Of a stretch of 64,000 bases of DNA, positions 15,932 to 24,806 are shown one piece after another (within the stretch, counting starts at the first letter, position 1; each line of letters starts with the position of its first letter). The stretch covers positions 1-64,000 of the forward strand of contig JADCGA010000019.1 in assembly GCA_020249265.1 (NCBI GenBank), written 5' to 3'. The stretch is from Roseomonas sp. (GTDB lineage Bacteria > Pseudomonadota > Alphaproteobacteria > Acetobacterales > Acetobacteraceae). The position numbers and the translations under genes are program-made. The notes under the pieces were generated by a model. The model had not been told where the DNA came from, did no database searches, and worked only from the letters and a program-made list of their open reading frames with translations.

Positions 15932-16606
15932 TCACTGTGTAGAAAGCAACGCCGCGCGGGGCAAGGGGTTCAGCAGCGAATCCCGCGCAGAATCCGCCGC
16001 CGTGATGACCGCCCGCCCCGCCTCCAGCCGCACGCGCCCCGCCGCCAGCCAGGAAAGGGCGGCTGGATAGAGCTTATGTTCTTCTGCCAGCACCCGCGCG
16101 GCGAGGCTTGCTTGCGTATCATCGGGCAGAACCGGCACGGCGGCCTGGGCGAGGATTGGCCCCTCATCCACGCCCGCCGTCACCAGATGCACAGTGCAGC
16201 CATGCAGCCTGACGCCGGCGGCAAGGGCGCGCGCATGGGTATCAAGCCCCGGAAAGGCCGGCAAAAGCGATGGGTGGATATTGAGGAGCCGCCCTTCCCA
16301 GCGGCGCACGAAGCCCGGCGTCAGCACGCGCATGAAGCCCGCGAGCGCGATGATTTCAACGCCATGCTTGGCCAATTCGGCTTCCATGGCCGCTTCAAAC
16401 CCAGCGCGGTCGCCCTTGAAGGCGCGGCTTTCCACCACCGCCGTCGGCACCCCCCGCGCCGCCGCAACGGCCAGCCCCGCCGCATCTGCGCGGTTGGACA
16501 GCACCAGCACGGGTAGGGCGGGGTAATCCGCCCCGGCGGCTGCCAGAATCGCCGCCATATTGGACCCGCGCCCCGATATCAGCAGGGCGAGCCGTGCACG
16601 CTTCAT
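15932..16606 (-). CDS. purN: Phosphoribosylglycinamide formyltransferase (PurN)
   Basis: 224 residues. Transfers the formyl group of 10-formyl-THF to GAR, step three of purine synthesis. It starts [16 protein letters not shown] with the phosphate-binding GRGSN. The active site is intact: [12 protein letters not shown], then [16 protein letters not shown] (catalytic His and Asn), then [15 protein letters not shown] (Asp). The start overlaps the purM stop codon by 4 bp (ATGA). Confidence 0.96.
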   Translation of the reverse strand: MKRARLALLISGRGSNMAAILAAAGADYPALPVLVLSNRADAAGLAVAAARGVPTAVVESRAFKGDRAGFEAAMEAELAKHGVEIIALAGFMRVLTPGFVRRWEGRLLNIHPSLLPAFPGLDTHARALAAGVRLHGCTVHLVTAGVDEGPILAQAAVPVLPDDTQASLAARVLAEEHKLYPAALSWLAAGRVRLEAGRAVITAADSARDSLLNPLPRAALLSTQ

Positions 16607-17679
16607 GCGCGCGGCCAGGCCTGGGGCAAGTTCTGGATGTGAATGCCCGCTGGCCCGCCGGAGGCTTCCAAATGGCCGATGCGGAAGGGCGCTTCCCCGG
16701 CTTCGATCAACATGCGCGTGGCAGCCTCCGCGCCAGAGGCCGGCACCGCCAGCACCATGCCAAGCCCGCAATTGAAGACGCGGAGCATTTCATCGGCGCT
16801 GACATTCCCGGCTTCGGCCAGGAAGGCGAAAACCGGTGGCACGGGCCAGCTTCCCGCTTCCAGCACCGCATTCACACCCGCCGGTAGCACGCGCGGCAGA
16901 TTGCCCGGCAGCCCGCCACCGGTGATATGTGCCGCCGCATGCAGCAAGCCCGCGCGATGCAACGCAAGCAAGGGCTTCACATAAATGCGGGTTGGCGCCA
17001 GCAGCGCCTGACCGAGCTTTTGCCCAGGCGCGAAGGGCGCGGCATCGGCCAGTGTCAGGCCGCGCGCGGCCAGGATGCGCCGCACCAGGGAAAACCCGTT
17101 GGAATGAACGCCCGAAGACCCAAGGCCGATCAGCACATCACCCGCCAAAACCCCCGCCGGCAGCAGCCGCCCGCGTTCGGCGGCCCCCACGGAAAACCCG
17201 GCCAGATCGTAATCATCCGCGGCATACATCCCTGGCATCTCAGCGGTTTCGCCCCCCACCAGGGCGCAGCCCGCTTGCCGGCAGCCTTCCGCAATGCCCG
17301 CGATCACCGCGCGCGCCGGTTCAAGCCGGAGCTTACCGGTCGCAAAATAATCCAGGAAGAACAGCGGCTCAGCGCCCTGCACCACCAAATCATTCACGCA
17401 CATGGCCACCAGATCAATGCCGACCGTGTCATGAATGCCCGCTTCAATCGCCACACGCAGCTTGGTGCCCACACCATCGGTGGACGATACCAGCACCGGG
17501 TCCGCAAACCCCGCCGCCTTCGGGTCAAACAAGGCGCCAAAGCCACCAAGGCCCCCCATCACGCCGCTGCGATTGGTGGCACGTGCCAGGGGCTTGATGG
17601 CTTCAACCAGGGCGTCACCGGCCTCTATATCCACGCCCGCATCGCGGTAAGTGAGGCTTTGGGGATTGGAACTGGTCAG
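16603..17679 (-). CDS. purM: Phosphoribosylformylglycinamidine cyclo-ligase (PurM), probable CTG start
   Basis: AIR synthetase, step five of purine synthesis; ATP-dependent. It carries [22 protein letters not shown] at the N-terminus, [48 protein letters not shown] and [12 protein letters not shown]. No ATG, GTG or TTG occurs in frame between the divergent DUF2066 gene and [14 protein letters not shown] at 17685-17689 sits 5 nt before a CTG codon at 17679-17677, giving 358 residues beginning [16 protein letters not shown] take that CTG as the start. The next gene, purN, overlaps the stop. Confidence 0.93.
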   Translation of the reverse strand: MTSSNPQSLTYRDAGVDIEAGDALVEAIKPLARATNRSGVMGGLGGFGALFDPKAAGFADPVLVSSTDGVGTKLRVAIEAGIHDTVGIDLVAMCVNDLVVQGAEPLFFLDYFATGKLRLEPARAVIAGIAEGCRQAGCALVGGETAEMPGMYAADDYDLAGFSVGAAERGRLLPAGVLAGDVLIGLGSSGVHSNGFSLVRRILAARGLTLADAAPFAPGQKLGQALLAPTRIYVKPLLALHRAGLLHAAAHITGGGLPGNLPRVLPAGVNAVLEAGSWPVPPVFAFLAEAGNVSADEMLRVFNCGLGMVLAVPASGAEAATRMLIEAGEAPFRIGHLEASGGPAGIHIQNLPQAWPRA

Positions 17680-17744
17680 GGCGACCTCCGATTTGATACA
17701 ATGACGCTTGGTATAGCGCCGGAATGGGCGAAGGGAAGGCTGGG

Positions 17745-18446
17745 ATGGTGAAGTGCTGCTCCTGGTGGAAGGCCGGAAGGAACCATGTAGCCGCGGCTTT
17801 CGCAAGCTGCTGGCTGGCCCTGACGGCCCAGGCGCAATTCGCCGATATGGGTGCGTTGACGCAGCGCGGCGTGGTGGCGGAAGCGACCGCTGAGAATGGC
17901 GTGGTGGCGCAGGAACGCGCCTTCGCCGCTGGGCGCCGCACCGCCTGGGATCGCATTCAGGGCATGGTTAATGCCCCGCGCCGCCCCACCGATGTAGAGC
18001 TTGATCGCATGGTGCGTTCAATTGTGATTGAACAGGAAACCACAGGCCCGCAACGCTACAGCGGGCGGCTCACCATTCAATTCGATGCCGATGCGGTGCA
18101 AAGCTTCGCCGAGGGTGCCGAGGTGCGCGCCGCGACCCTGCCTTCCGGCACGGCCAGCGAAGCGCCGATCAGCATGACACCGGCCACACCTGTCCTGGCG
18201 TCATTGGAAGCGACGGCGCGTTATGCCTCGGTCAATGAATGGCTGGAAATCCGTCGGCGCTTGGTGGCTGCGGGTGCCAGGCTGGATGTCATGGCCATCA
18301 CCATAGACCGCGCGCATCTGAATATCGGGCTGCGCGTGCCGATTGGCATGGCGCCTGAGGCTTTCGGCCAGCATGGGCTGCAACTGACGCGCGGGTCTGG
18401 CGCACAGAATGATCAATGGCGGCTTGGCCTTGCCGGACGGTCCTGA
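17745..18446 (+). CDS. DUF2066 domain-containing exported protein
   Basis: 233 residues. The N-terminus has a hydrophobic stretch (about 14-34) ending AQAQF, which looks like a Sec signal peptide. The mature part includes [15 protein letters not shown] and [34 protein letters not shown], typical of DUF2066. Function is unknown. GAAGGGAAGG lies 5 nt before the chosen ATG; an ATG at 17724 is an alternative. It heads the run DUF2066-CDP-alcohol phosphotransferase-AI-2E-hdaA-ppk1-ppx and is divergent from purM. Confidence 0.75.
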   Translation: MVKCCSWWKAGRNHVAAAFASCWLALTAQAQFADMGALTQRGVVAEATAENGVVAQERAFAAGRRTAWDRIQGMVNAPRRPTDVELDRMVRSIVIEQETTGPQRYSGRLTIQFDADAVQSFAEGAEVRAATLPSGTASEAPISMTPATPVLASLEATARYASVNEWLEIRRRLVAAGARLDVMAITIDRAHLNIGLRVPIGMAPEAFGQHGLQLTRGSGAQNDQWRLGLAGRS

Positions 18447-19035
18447 CCTTCGCCGGGTTTCGCATACCCCGCCGACGCTGGCGGGGGCAGGGCTATTCAC
18501 CCTGCCCAATCTGATCACGCTTGGGCGGCTTTGCGCCGTGCCGGCGGCGATCTGGTTGATGTTGCAGCACCGGCTTGATCTGGCCTTTTTGGTATTCATC
18601 GGCGCGGGGATTTCAGATGCGCTGGATGGCTGGATTGCGCGCGCCTGGAATGCGCGGTCCCAGCTTGGCGCGGTGCTTGATCCCATTGCGGATAAGGCTT
18701 TGCTGGTTTCGGTTTATGTGACGTTGGCGGCAATTGGCGTTTTGCCGGATTGGCTTGCGATTCTTGTGGTGTTTCGCGATTTGCTGATTGTAGGAGGTGT
18801 ATTGGTGTTGTGGGCCGTGGGCCTGCCGCCGCGCATCAAGCCGCTTTTCATTTCCAAGGCGAATACGGCGGCGCAGATTCTGCTTGCCGCTTTGGTGCTG
18901 TTTCTCGCGGGTTTCGGTTTCAGCGCGCCCCTGTTGTTGGAAGTGATGATCTGGCTTGTCGCGGCCACCACTTTTGCGTCCGGCGCGGCCTATGTGGCGC
19001 AGGCAGCGCGGCGCACCGCCGGCGGAAACCCATGA
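18409..19035 (+). CDS. CDP-alcohol phosphatidyltransferase family protein
   Basis: 208 residues, about five transmembrane helices. The family motif D-x2-DG-x2-AR-x8-G-x3-D-x3-D is present exactly, beginning DALDGWIARAW and ending GAVLDPIADK. Such enzymes join a CDP-linked diacylglycerol to an alcohol phosphate, for example making phosphatidylglycerophosphate (PgsA). Which alcohol is used cannot be told, and a housekeeping pgsA may exist elsewhere. It overlaps DUF2066 by 38 bp and the next gene by 4 bp. Confidence 0.85.
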   Translation: MINGGLALPDGPDLRRVSHTPPTLAGAGLFTLPNLITLGRLCAVPAAIWLMLQHRLDLAFLVFIGAGISDALDGWIARAWNARSQLGAVLDPIADKALLVSVYVTLAAIGVLPDWLAILVVFRDLLIVGGVLVLWAVGLPPRIKPLFISKANTAAQILLAALVLFLAGFGFSAPLLLEVMIWLVAATTFASGAAYVAQAARRTAGGNP

Positions 19036-20168
19036 GCGATCAGCAGCGCCCCATGGGAAAGCCCGCCATGGCACCACCGGCAGGGCCGCGCACCGCGACG
19101 CGCGGCCAGCGCTGGGCACTGTTTCTTGGCTGCGGCATTGCGCTGCTGTTCAGCCTATGGCTGTTTCAGGGCATCCTCACACCCTTCGTATTGGCCGCGA
19201 CCATTGCCTATTTTCTCGATCCCTTGGCGACGCGCCTGGCGCGGCTTGGCCTGCCGCGCGGCATAGCGGCCTTTCTGCTGGTGACGCTGCTGGCCGCCAT
19301 GACGCTGATGGCGCTGCTGCTGCTCTACCCCCTGATCCTCGCGCAGCTTGGCGTGCTGGTGCAGCGCTTGCCGGCCTATATCGCCGGTGTCGGGCAGGCC
19401 TTGCGCGACTTGCTGACGGCGCTTGAGGAAACGCTTGGCCCCGAGATGATAGATCAGCGCCTGCGCGAATTGGCGATCAGCCAGGTGGGCTCCATGCTCT
19501 CCTGGCTTGGTGGCGCCGCCACGCGGCTGATTGGCGGCGGCTTTGCGCTGTTCAGCGTATTCACCTTTGTGGTGGTGACGCCAGTTGTTGCCTTTTATCT
19601 GCTGCGCGATTGGCCCAATATGCTGACGCGGATTGAAAGCTGGCTGCCGCGGCGTAGCGCCAATGTCATTCGCCAAATCGCGCGTGATACGGACCGCGTG
19701 CTGTCCGCCTGGCTGCGGGGGCAATTGCTGTGTTGCCTCGGGCTTGGGATTTTCTATGCCTTCGCCCTGCATCTCGCGGGGCTGGAGCTTGGCATCACCA
19801 TCGGCATCATGTCGGGCTTCCTGACCTTCATTCCCTATGTCGGTTCACTGACCGGCTTTGCCACCGCCGTGCTGCTGGCCATCGGGCAATTCGGATCCTG
19901 GCAGGAAGTGCTGGTGATTGTGGCGATTTTCGTGATTGGTCAGGGGATCGAAGGCTACATCATCTACCCCTATCTGCTCGGCAATCGGGTGGAATTGCAT
20001 GCGGTTTGGGTGATCTTCGCGCTATTCGCGGGCGGCGTTGCCTTTGGTTTTCTTGGCGTGCTGCTGGCGGTGCCCATGGCGGCGGCGATTGGTGTGGTGA
20101 CGCGCTATTGGCTGCGACGCTATCTGGAAAGCCCGCTTTATCTTGATCCGCCACGGACCGGGCAATGA
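19032..20168 (+). CDS. AI-2E/PerM-family permease
   Basis: 378 residues from MSDQQRPMGKP. About eight transmembrane helices with a central extramembrane helical domain (about 100-200), and the conserved C-terminal blocks FLTFIPYVGSLTGFATAVLLA, VIGQGIEGYIIYPYLLGNRV and FGFLGVLLAVPMAAA. The family contains TqsA (AI-2 export) and Na+/H+ antiporters; transport substrate here unknown. ATGA overlaps join it to both neighbours. A second paralogue lies at 49787-50815. Confidence 0.85.
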   Translation: MSDQQRPMGKPAMAPPAGPRTATRGQRWALFLGCGIALLFSLWLFQGILTPFVLAATIAYFLDPLATRLARLGLPRGIAAFLLVTLLAAMTLMALLLLYPLILAQLGVLVQRLPAYIAGVGQALRDLLTALEETLGPEMIDQRLRELAISQVGSMLSWLGGAATRLIGGGFALFSVFTFVVVTPVVAFYLLRDWPNMLTRIESWLPRRSANVIRQIARDTDRVLSAWLRGQLLCCLGLGIFYAFALHLAGLELGITIGIMSGFLTFIPYVGSLTGFATAVLLAIGQFGSWQEVLVIVAIFVIGQGIEGYIIYPYLLGNRVELHAVWVIFALFAGGVAFGFLGVLLAVPMAAAIGVVTRYWLRRYLESPLYLDPPRTGQ

Positions 20169-20890
20169 CGCGCCAATTGGCCCTGCCCCTACCCGTCGCT
20201 GCGTCCTTCGATGCGCGCGATGTGATTGCCGATGCCAGCAACGCAGCCGCGCGAAGCTGGCTGGCCAAGCCTGATGCCTGGCCACTCGGCCGGCTCGCGC
20301 TATTCGGTGAAGCCGGCCTGGGCAAGACGCATTTGGCGCGCGCTGCTGCCGCGCGTTTTGGCTGGCGCTGGCTGGATGGCATGGGCTTGCGCGGCCTGCC
20401 TGCACCTGCGCCCCAAGGCAATGTCATTGATGATGCGGATTGCGTGGCGGATGAGGCCGCGCTTTTCCATCTGATCAATCTCTGCGCTGAACGAGGCGAG
20501 AGCCTGCTGCTGATCGGGCGTGAGGCGCCAGCGCGTTGGCCAGTGCGCCTGCCCGATCTGGCGAGCCGTTTGCGCGCAACGCAAGCTGTGGGCATTGGCC
20601 CGGCATCGGATGCGCTGCAGCGCGCCCTGCTCAGTAAATTCTTCGCCGATCGGCAATTGCGGGTCGAGCCCGATGTGCAAGCCTGGCTGCTCACGCGCTT
20701 GCCGCGCGATGCGGCAAGCTTGGCGGAAGCCGTGGCGCGGCTGGATCACGCCGCCCTTGGCATGGGGGGGCGCATCACGCGCCCATTGGCGCGGTTGGCC
20801 CTTGATGGCTGGCTGGCAGAACAGGGTGTTTGTGAAGATTCCGAGACTGAACGGCGCCCACCCTCGCCTTCCCTGGCCCCTCTGCTATAG
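20165..20890 (+). CDS. hdaA: DnaA-homologue HdaA (regulatory inactivation of DnaA)
   Basis: 241 residues, an AAA+ protein similar to the ATPase part of DnaA but without its DNA-binding domain. It begins MTRQLALPLPVAASFDARDVI; the N-terminal QLALPLP is a typical clamp-binding motif of Hda proteins. Walker A is FGEAGLGKTH (about 50-59); NVIDDADCVAD is the Walker B region; GIGPASDALQ and LPRDAASLAEAVARLD are sensor-region blocks. Hda with the beta clamp makes DnaA hydrolyse ATP after initiation. It overlaps the permease gene by 4 bp and precedes ppk1. Confidence 0.85.
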   Translation: MTRQLALPLPVAASFDARDVIADASNAAARSWLAKPDAWPLGRLALFGEAGLGKTHLARAAAARFGWRWLDGMGLRGLPAPAPQGNVIDDADCVADEAALFHLINLCAERGESLLLIGREAPARWPVRLPDLASRLRATQAVGIGPASDALQRALLSKFFADRQLRVEPDVQAWLLTRLPRDAASLAEAVARLDHAALGMGGRITRPLARLALDGWLAEQGVCEDSETERRPPSPSLAPLL

Positions 20891-20899
20891 GATCAGCAT

Positions 20900-23059
20900 A
20901 TGAGCGATATCATGCCCGATATTGGCGCCTTTCCGCTGGCGGAAAGCCCAGCGCGCTTCAGCAATCGGGAGCTTTCGTGGCTCGCCTTCAATCAGCGTGT
21001 GCTGGAAGAAGCGGGCAATGCGCGCCACCCGCTGCTTGAACGGCTGCGCTATATTGCGATTTCGGCGAATAACCTGGATGAATTCTATTCCGTGCGCGTG
21101 GCGGGGCTGGTGGGGCAGGATCGCGCCAGCGTGGTCTCGCCATCCCCCGATGGGCTGACGCCCGCGCAACAGCTTGCTGCCATTCATGAACGTGCACGCG
21201 CGCTGATTGATGGCCAACAGGAATCATGGCGGGACTTGCGCGCCAGGCTGCGCGAAGCACATCTGATGCTGGTGGATCGGCCAGATTTGACCGAGGCCGA
21301 TAAGGAATGGCTGGGAGAATGGTTCATGGACCGGGTCTTCCCGGTGCTGACCCCCCTTGCGGTTGACCCCGCGCATCCCTTTCCCTTCATCGCCAATCTC
21401 GCACTTTGCCTGGTGTTCAAGCTGGTGCGCGAAGAAGATGGCGGCACCATGCGGGCACTTCTGCCATTGCCGCCGCAGGTGGAACGCTTCATTCGCCTGC
21501 CATCGCGCCGCGGTGCGGGGGCGATCCGCTTCGTGCTGCTGGAAGATGTGATCCTGCTGTTCCTGGATCGGCTTTTCCCCGGCTTCATCATGGCGGAAAG
21601 CGGGCTGTTTCGCCTGATCCGCGACACCGATGTGGAATTCGAAGAAGAAGCTGAAGATTTGGTGCGTTCCTACGAAAGTGCCTTGAAGCGTCGCCGGCGT
21701 GGCCGCGCCATCCGGCTTTCGGTGACCGCCAATACGCCCCCCGATATCCTGGATTTCGTCGCCGAGGAATTGGATGCGCCGCGGTCAGAAGTGTTTGTGG
21801 TGGATGGCTTGCTTGGACTTTCCGATCTGACGCAATTGATCGTGGATGACCGGCCCGATTTGCTGTTCACACCCTATACGCCGCGCTTTCCCGAACGCAT
21901 TCTGGATTTCGGTGGCGATTGCTTCGCCGCCATCCGCGCCAAGGATATTGTGGTGCATCACCCCTATGAGAGCTTCGATGTGGTGGTGCAATTCCTGCGG
22001 CAGGCCGCGCGTGACCCCAATGTGATTGCGATCAAGCAGACGCTTTATCGCACCACGCGCGACAGCCCGATTGCAAAGGCGCTGATTGAAGCGGCCGAGG
22101 CGGGCAAAAGTGTGACCGGCATTGTGGAGTTGAAGGCGCGTTTTGATGAAGAACGCAACATCGCGCTCGCCCGCGAATTGGAAGCGGCCGGCGTGCAGAC
22201 GGTATATGGCTTTGTGGAATTGAAAACCCACGCCAAGGTAAGCCTGGTGGTGCGGCGCGAAGGGCAGGCGTTGCGATCCTATGCGCATTTTGGCACGGGC
22301 AATTACCATCCCGTCACAGCGCGCATCTATACTGATCTTTCCTATTTCACCGCCGATCCGGCGCTGACGCGCGATGCCGCCAAGCTGTTCAATTACATGA
22401 CCGGTTATGCGCGGCCAGAGACGATGGAAAAGCTGGCCTTCTCGCCGCTCACCACGCGCCCAACCTTGCTCGCGCTGATCCGCCAGGAAATTGCCTTCGC
22501 CAAGGATGGCAAGCCGGCGGCGATTTGGATCAAGATGAATTCGCTGGTGGATGAAACCCTGATTGATGCGCTGTATGAGGCTTCGAAGGCCGGCGTGAAG
22601 GTGGATGCCATTGTGCGCGGCATTTGCTGCCTGCGCCCGGGCGTGCCGGGGCTTTCAGATAACATCCGCGTCAAATCCATTGTCGGGCGCTTTCTGGAAC
22701 ATTCGCGCATTTGCGTATTCGGCAATGGGCATCGTCTGCCATCGCGTCGCGCCAAGATTTATATTTCCTCGGCCGATTGGATGGCGCGCAATATGGATTG
22801 GCGCGTGGAAACCATGGTGCCGGTGGAAAACGCAACGGTGCATGCGCAGGTGCTGGATCAGATCATGGTGATCAATCTGAAGGACACGCTGCAAAGCTGG
22901 CAGCTTGGCCCGGATGGGCATTGGGCGCGGATTGCCGCACCCGAGAATGGCGTTTCCGCACATGAATATTTCATGACCAACCCATCGCTTTCCGGGCGCG
23001 GCAGCGCGCTGGCCCGTGCGCCGCGACGCCAGCGGCAGGATCGTGTGAAGCAGGATTGA
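20900..23059 (+). CDS. ppk: Polyphosphate kinase 1 (Ppk1)
   Basis: 719 residues. Polymerises the gamma phosphate of ATP into polyphosphate and works in reverse. Domains in order: N domain ([19 protein letters not shown]), head domain, and two phospholipase-D-like catalytic domains. The phosphohistidine motif is in [17 protein letters not shown], preceded by the SYA segment, and the second catalytic block is [15 protein letters not shown]. The length is normal. It sits 9 bp after hdaA; its stop overlaps the next ATG by 1 bp (TGATG). Confidence 0.96.
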   Translation: MSDIMPDIGAFPLAESPARFSNRELSWLAFNQRVLEEAGNARHPLLERLRYIAISANNLDEFYSVRVAGLVGQDRASVVSPSPDGLTPAQQLAAIHERARALIDGQQESWRDLRARLREAHLMLVDRPDLTEADKEWLGEWFMDRVFPVLTPLAVDPAHPFPFIANLALCLVFKLVREEDGGTMRALLPLPPQVERFIRLPSRRGAGAIRFVLLEDVILLFLDRLFPGFIMAESGLFRLIRDTDVEFEEEAEDLVRSYESALKRRRRGRAIRLSVTANTPPDILDFVAEELDAPRSEVFVVDGLLGLSDLTQLIVDDRPDLLFTPYTPRFPERILDFGGDCFAAIRAKDIVVHHPYESFDVVVQFLRQAARDPNVIAIKQTLYRTTRDSPIAKALIEAAEAGKSVTGIVELKARFDEERNIALARELEAAGVQTVYGFVELKTHAKVSLVVRREGQALRSYAHFGTGNYHPVTARIYTDLSYFTADPALTRDAAKLFNYMTGYARPETMEKLAFSPLTTRPTLLALIRQEIAFAKDGKPAAIWIKMNSLVDETLIDALYEASKAGVKVDAIVRGICCLRPGVPGLSDNIRVKSIVGRFLEHSRICVFGNGHRLPSRRAKIYISSADWMARNMDWRVETMVPVENATVHAQVLDQIMVINLKDTLQSWQLGPDGHWARIAAPENGVSAHEYFMTNPSLSGRGSALARAPRRQRQDRVKQD

Positions 23060-24579
23060 TGGATGGCCCGGCCCCCAACCCGCAAACAGGCGCGATGAAT
23101 ACGACTACGCGCTGCGGCGTTGTGGATTTGGGTTCCAATTCTGTGCGCCTGGTTGTGTTTGAAGGGCGCGGACGCAATCCTGTTGCCATCTTCAATGAAA
23201 AAGCCGTGCTCGGGCTGGGGCGCGGGCTGCATGATTCGGGGCAGCTCAACGCGGATGCGGTGGACCAGGCGCTCACCATCTTGCAGCGCTATCATGCGGT
23301 GGCGCGCGCCATGGGTGCCGATCCGATCGAAGTTCTGGCCACCGCCGCGGTGCGGGATGCATCGAATGGTGCGGCTTTTGTCGCCGCGCTCAGTGAAAAA
23401 CTGTCTGGTGTGCCAATCCATATCCTGACCGGGGATGAGGAAGCGCGGCTTTCCGCCGATGGCCTGCTGCTGGGCTTTCCTGGCGCGGATGGGTTACTCG
23501 GGGATATAGGCGGCGGTTCCCTGGAATTGGTGGAGCTCAGCCAGGGGGCGCAAGGCAAAAGCGCCAGCCTGCCAATCGGCACCATTCGGCTGGCGGATCG
23601 CGCGAAGGAGGATGTGGGCAAGGCGCGTGCGATTGTGACCGAGGAATTGGTGCGTCACCCCTGGCTGCATGGCGCCGCCGGGCGAGACTTGTATCTTGTG
23701 GGCGGTGCCTGGCGCGCCATGGCGCGCATGCATATGGCGCAGACCGGCTATCCGCTTTCAATCGTGCATCATTATGCGCTGACGCGCGAAGAAGCGCGTG
23801 ATCTTTCCGGTGTGCTGATGGCCGCCACGCGGCGCACCTTGGAACGCATGCCGGGCGCATCAAGCAAGCGCCTGGCCGATCTGCCCTTTGCTGCGCTGGT
23901 CTTGCGCCGGTTGCTGCGCGCCAGCGGTGCGCGGCGCGTGATTTTCAGTGCCAATGGTTTGCGGGAAGGCTGGTATGCGCGCCTGCTTGATGCGGCTGAA
24001 CGCAGGCGCGATCCGCTGCTGGCTGCGGCGCATGACATGTCGCTGCGCTTTGGGCGTGACCAGACCATGCCGCCAGCACTTTTCGCCTGGACCGCGCCCT
24101 TGTTTGAGGATGAAACGCCGCTCGCGCTTGGGCTGCGTGAGGCCGCTTGTTGGGTGAGTGATATCGGCAGCCATGATCATCCGGATTATCGTGCCGAGCA
24201 TGCGTTTTTTCGCGTGCTGCGCCAGCCCGGTGTTGGGTTTGACCATCACGGCCGCGCCTTCCTGGCCCTTGCCGCGGCGCTGCGTTACGAAGCTGAGGCT
24301 GAGGCGCCCTTCCTGCCCTCGGCGCGGTTGCTGTTGGATGTCGGCACGCTGCGTCGGGCAGAGATTCTGGGTGCGGCGTTTCGCTTGGCCTATACGCTAT
24401 CAGGTGGCACGACGGTATTGCTGGCCGGCACATCGCTTGAACGGCGCGGCGGGCGGCTGATCTTGCGCCTGCTGGAAGGCAGCGGCGTTTTCGCCGGCGA
24501 AAGCGTGCTGCGGCGCCTGGAAACCCTGGCCGCCGCCCTTGGGCTTGAAGCAAGCGTGCAGGTGATGAGCCGCAATTAG
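23059..24579 (+). CDS. ppx: Exopolyphosphatase (Ppx/GppA family)
   Basis: 506 residues. Removes terminal phosphates from polyphosphate (or the 5' phosphate of pppGpp). ASKHA fold blocks: VVDLGSNSVRLVVFEG, ATAAVRDASNG, LTGDEEARLSADG, GDIGGGSLELVEL. The C-terminal part continues with an HD-like helical region. It directly follows ppk1 by TGATG overlap, so synthesis and breakdown of polyphosphate are encoded together. An internal ATG (23095, MNTTTRCGVVDLG) would give a more typical family start. Confidence 0.92.
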   Translation: MDGPAPNPQTGAMNTTTRCGVVDLGSNSVRLVVFEGRGRNPVAIFNEKAVLGLGRGLHDSGQLNADAVDQALTILQRYHAVARAMGADPIEVLATAAVRDASNGAAFVAALSEKLSGVPIHILTGDEEARLSADGLLLGFPGADGLLGDIGGGSLELVELSQGAQGKSASLPIGTIRLADRAKEDVGKARAIVTEELVRHPWLHGAAGRDLYLVGGAWRAMARMHMAQTGYPLSIVHHYALTREEARDLSGVLMAATRRTLERMPGASSKRLADLPFAALVLRRLLRASGARRVIFSANGLREGWYARLLDAAERRRDPLLAAAHDMSLRFGRDQTMPPALFAWTAPLFEDETPLALGLREAACWVSDIGSHDHPDYRAEHAFFRVLRQPGVGFDHHGRAFLALAAALRYEAEAEAPFLPSARLLLDVGTLRRAEILGAAFRLAYTLSGGTTVLLAGTSLERRGGRLILRLLEGSGVFAGESVLRRLETLAAALGLEASVQVMSRN

Positions 24580-24590
24580 AGCGTTTTGCC

Positions 24591-24746
24591 TTCAGATTCG
24601 CCATCTGAACGCGATCTGCTTGAGATCTCTGTTTTTTCGAGCATCTTCACGCGTTCAGATGTGCCATCTGAACGCGATCTGCTTGAGATCTCTGTTTTTT
24701 CGAGCATCTTCACGCGTTCAGATGTGCCATCTGAACGCGATCTGCT
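24591..24746. repeat. Tandem array of a palindromic REP-like repeat (63-bp unit)
   Basis: Two identical 63-bp units (24601-24663, 24664-24726) and a 20-bp third start (24727-24746). Each junction contains CGCGTTCAGAT, loop GTGCC and ATCTGAACGCG (24650-24676 and 24713-24739), an 11-bp perfect palindrome. Each unit also has GAGATCTC, a T6 run and CGAGCATCTTCA. The left end (24591-24597) carries a shortened arm TTCAGAT. It fills the gap between the convergent ppx and L,D-transpeptidase genes. A related single copy is at 10527-10580 in the other orientation. Confidence 0.92.
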
Positions 24747-24806
24747 CTTAGCCTTGGCATCTCCTGCTTGAACATGCCCCAGGAACGCTTCGGAGCAGGG
24801 GTCCAT

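Noticed and set aside
24591-24746. CRISPR array
   Set aside because: Units are identical throughout with no variable spacers, the unit itself is palindromic, and no cas genes are near.
24586-24806. Open frames with internal 21-residue repeats in the repeat array
   Set aside because: The 63-bp unit is a multiple of three, so any frame shows a repeated peptide. There is no ribosome-binding site or family; the DNA palindrome explains the pattern.
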